Source of the DNA: Gemmatimonadales bacterium
GTDB taxonomy: Bacteria > Gemmatimonadota > Gemmatimonadetes > Gemmatimonadales > GWC2-71-9
Assembly: GCA_025929805.1 (NCBI GenBank)
Contig: JAICPP010000012.1
Span: 1-26,123 of the forward strand
DNA length: 26,123 nt
Reading direction: 5' to 3'
Part shown: piece by piece, positions 26,014-26,123 of the stretch
Layout of the letters: each line of letters opens with the position of its first letter
Numbering within the stretch: the stretch's first letter is position 1
Made by a program: the position numbers and the translations under genes
The notes under the pieces: model-generated
What the model saw: only the letters and a program-made list of their open reading frames with translations
What the model was told of the DNA's origin: nothing
Database searches by the model: none

Positions 26014-26123
26014 CTACCGCCTTCTCAACCAGGTCGTCGGGTCCAGCGCCAGCTGGTTCTCTCCCCGGATTTCGAAATGCAGATGGGGTCCGTAGTCCGA
26101 GTTCTGGCCTCCCACCGTTCCGA
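26014..26123 (-). CDS. M23-family peptidase, C-terminal end (continues beyond window)
   Basis: The last 36 codons of a minus-strand gene that enters from the right edge; stop at 26014-26016. The residues 'VGGQNSDYGPHLHFEIRGEN' followed by 'LALDPTTWL' contain the H-L-H-F-E motif (second half of the LytM zinc site) and the usual C-terminal '..DP..WL'. This is characteristic of lysostaphin-type endopeptidases, which cut peptidoglycan cross-links, or of catalytically inactive EnvC/NlpD-like activators. The first His and Asp ligands would lie upstream and cannot be seen. It is too short to show as an open frame on its own and rests on this motif. It converges on the GGDEF-like gene with a 9-bp gap. 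Confidence 0.75.
   Translation of the reverse strand, partial: GTVGGQNSDYGPHLHFEIRGENQLALDPTTWLRRR

Overview
The window is a GC-rich, densely packed bacterial chromosome segment with no phage, plasmid, IS, CRISPR or complete RNA gene. Housekeeping genes sit beside small conserved-hypothetical proteins and Ig-like or lipoprotein genes of a kind I associate with Gemmatimonadota. That phylum assignment is an inference from the flavour of the proteins, not proven. Starts are often GTG or TTG, and several gene pairs overlap by 4 nt (GTGA or ATGA).

Layout. 1-942: C-terminal part of a spermidine-synthase-like membrane protein, cut by the window edge. 968-2368 (-): secreted lipoprotein with Ig-like (Big_1-type) repeats. 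2443-2509: two hairpins in the leader of a SnoaL-like gene (2540-2992). 2989-5187: small proteins, a GNAT acetyltransferase and a DUF3072 protein. 5270-8245 (-): class-III PLP aminotransferase of the glutamate-1-semialdehyde aminomutase type, an AlkA-type DNA glycosylase with a clear terminator, and an EamA transporter. 8415-9863 (+): aromatic-L-amino-acid decarboxylase, overlapping convergently with uvrA (9837-12650, -).

12765-17837 (+) is the most coherent unit. It holds an AglD/LPG-synthase-type membrane protein, an MsbA-like ABC exporter whose GTG start overlaps the preceding stop, a tail-anchored protein with three FHA domains, and a PP2C phosphatase. It looks like envelope-lipid transport genes next to a phosphothreonine-signalling readout and eraser, with no kinase in view. 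17838-19311 carries small proteins: an unrecognised cytoplasmic protein, a GlsB/YeaQ membrane protein, a small lipoprotein and a hydrophilic peptide.

From 25069 down to 19364 six genes run on the minus strand: nfo (endonuclease IV), a small predicted outer-membrane barrel, a matrixin-like metalloprotease coupled to it, pckA, an HD-domain phosphohydrolase and a DUF411/CopG-like protein. Divergent from nfo is a pseudo-receiver/degenerate-GGDEF protein (25084-26004). The right edge cuts an M23 peptidase (26014-26123, -). DNA repair recurs (alkA, uvrA, nfo), but the three genes are not in one operon.

The least explained DNA is a set of G/A-rich 8-9 nt tandem arrays at three places, all next to gene starts: 8253-8330, 12669-12751 and 21101-21230. 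Two form inverted pairs, one is interrupted by a 19-nt dispersed-type repeat, and one is translated in frame. A tRNA T-arm-like fragment (5202-5230) is another possible scar. I do not see one obviously new, complete system. The best candidates are the FHA/PP2C/lipid cluster and the minisatellite family.
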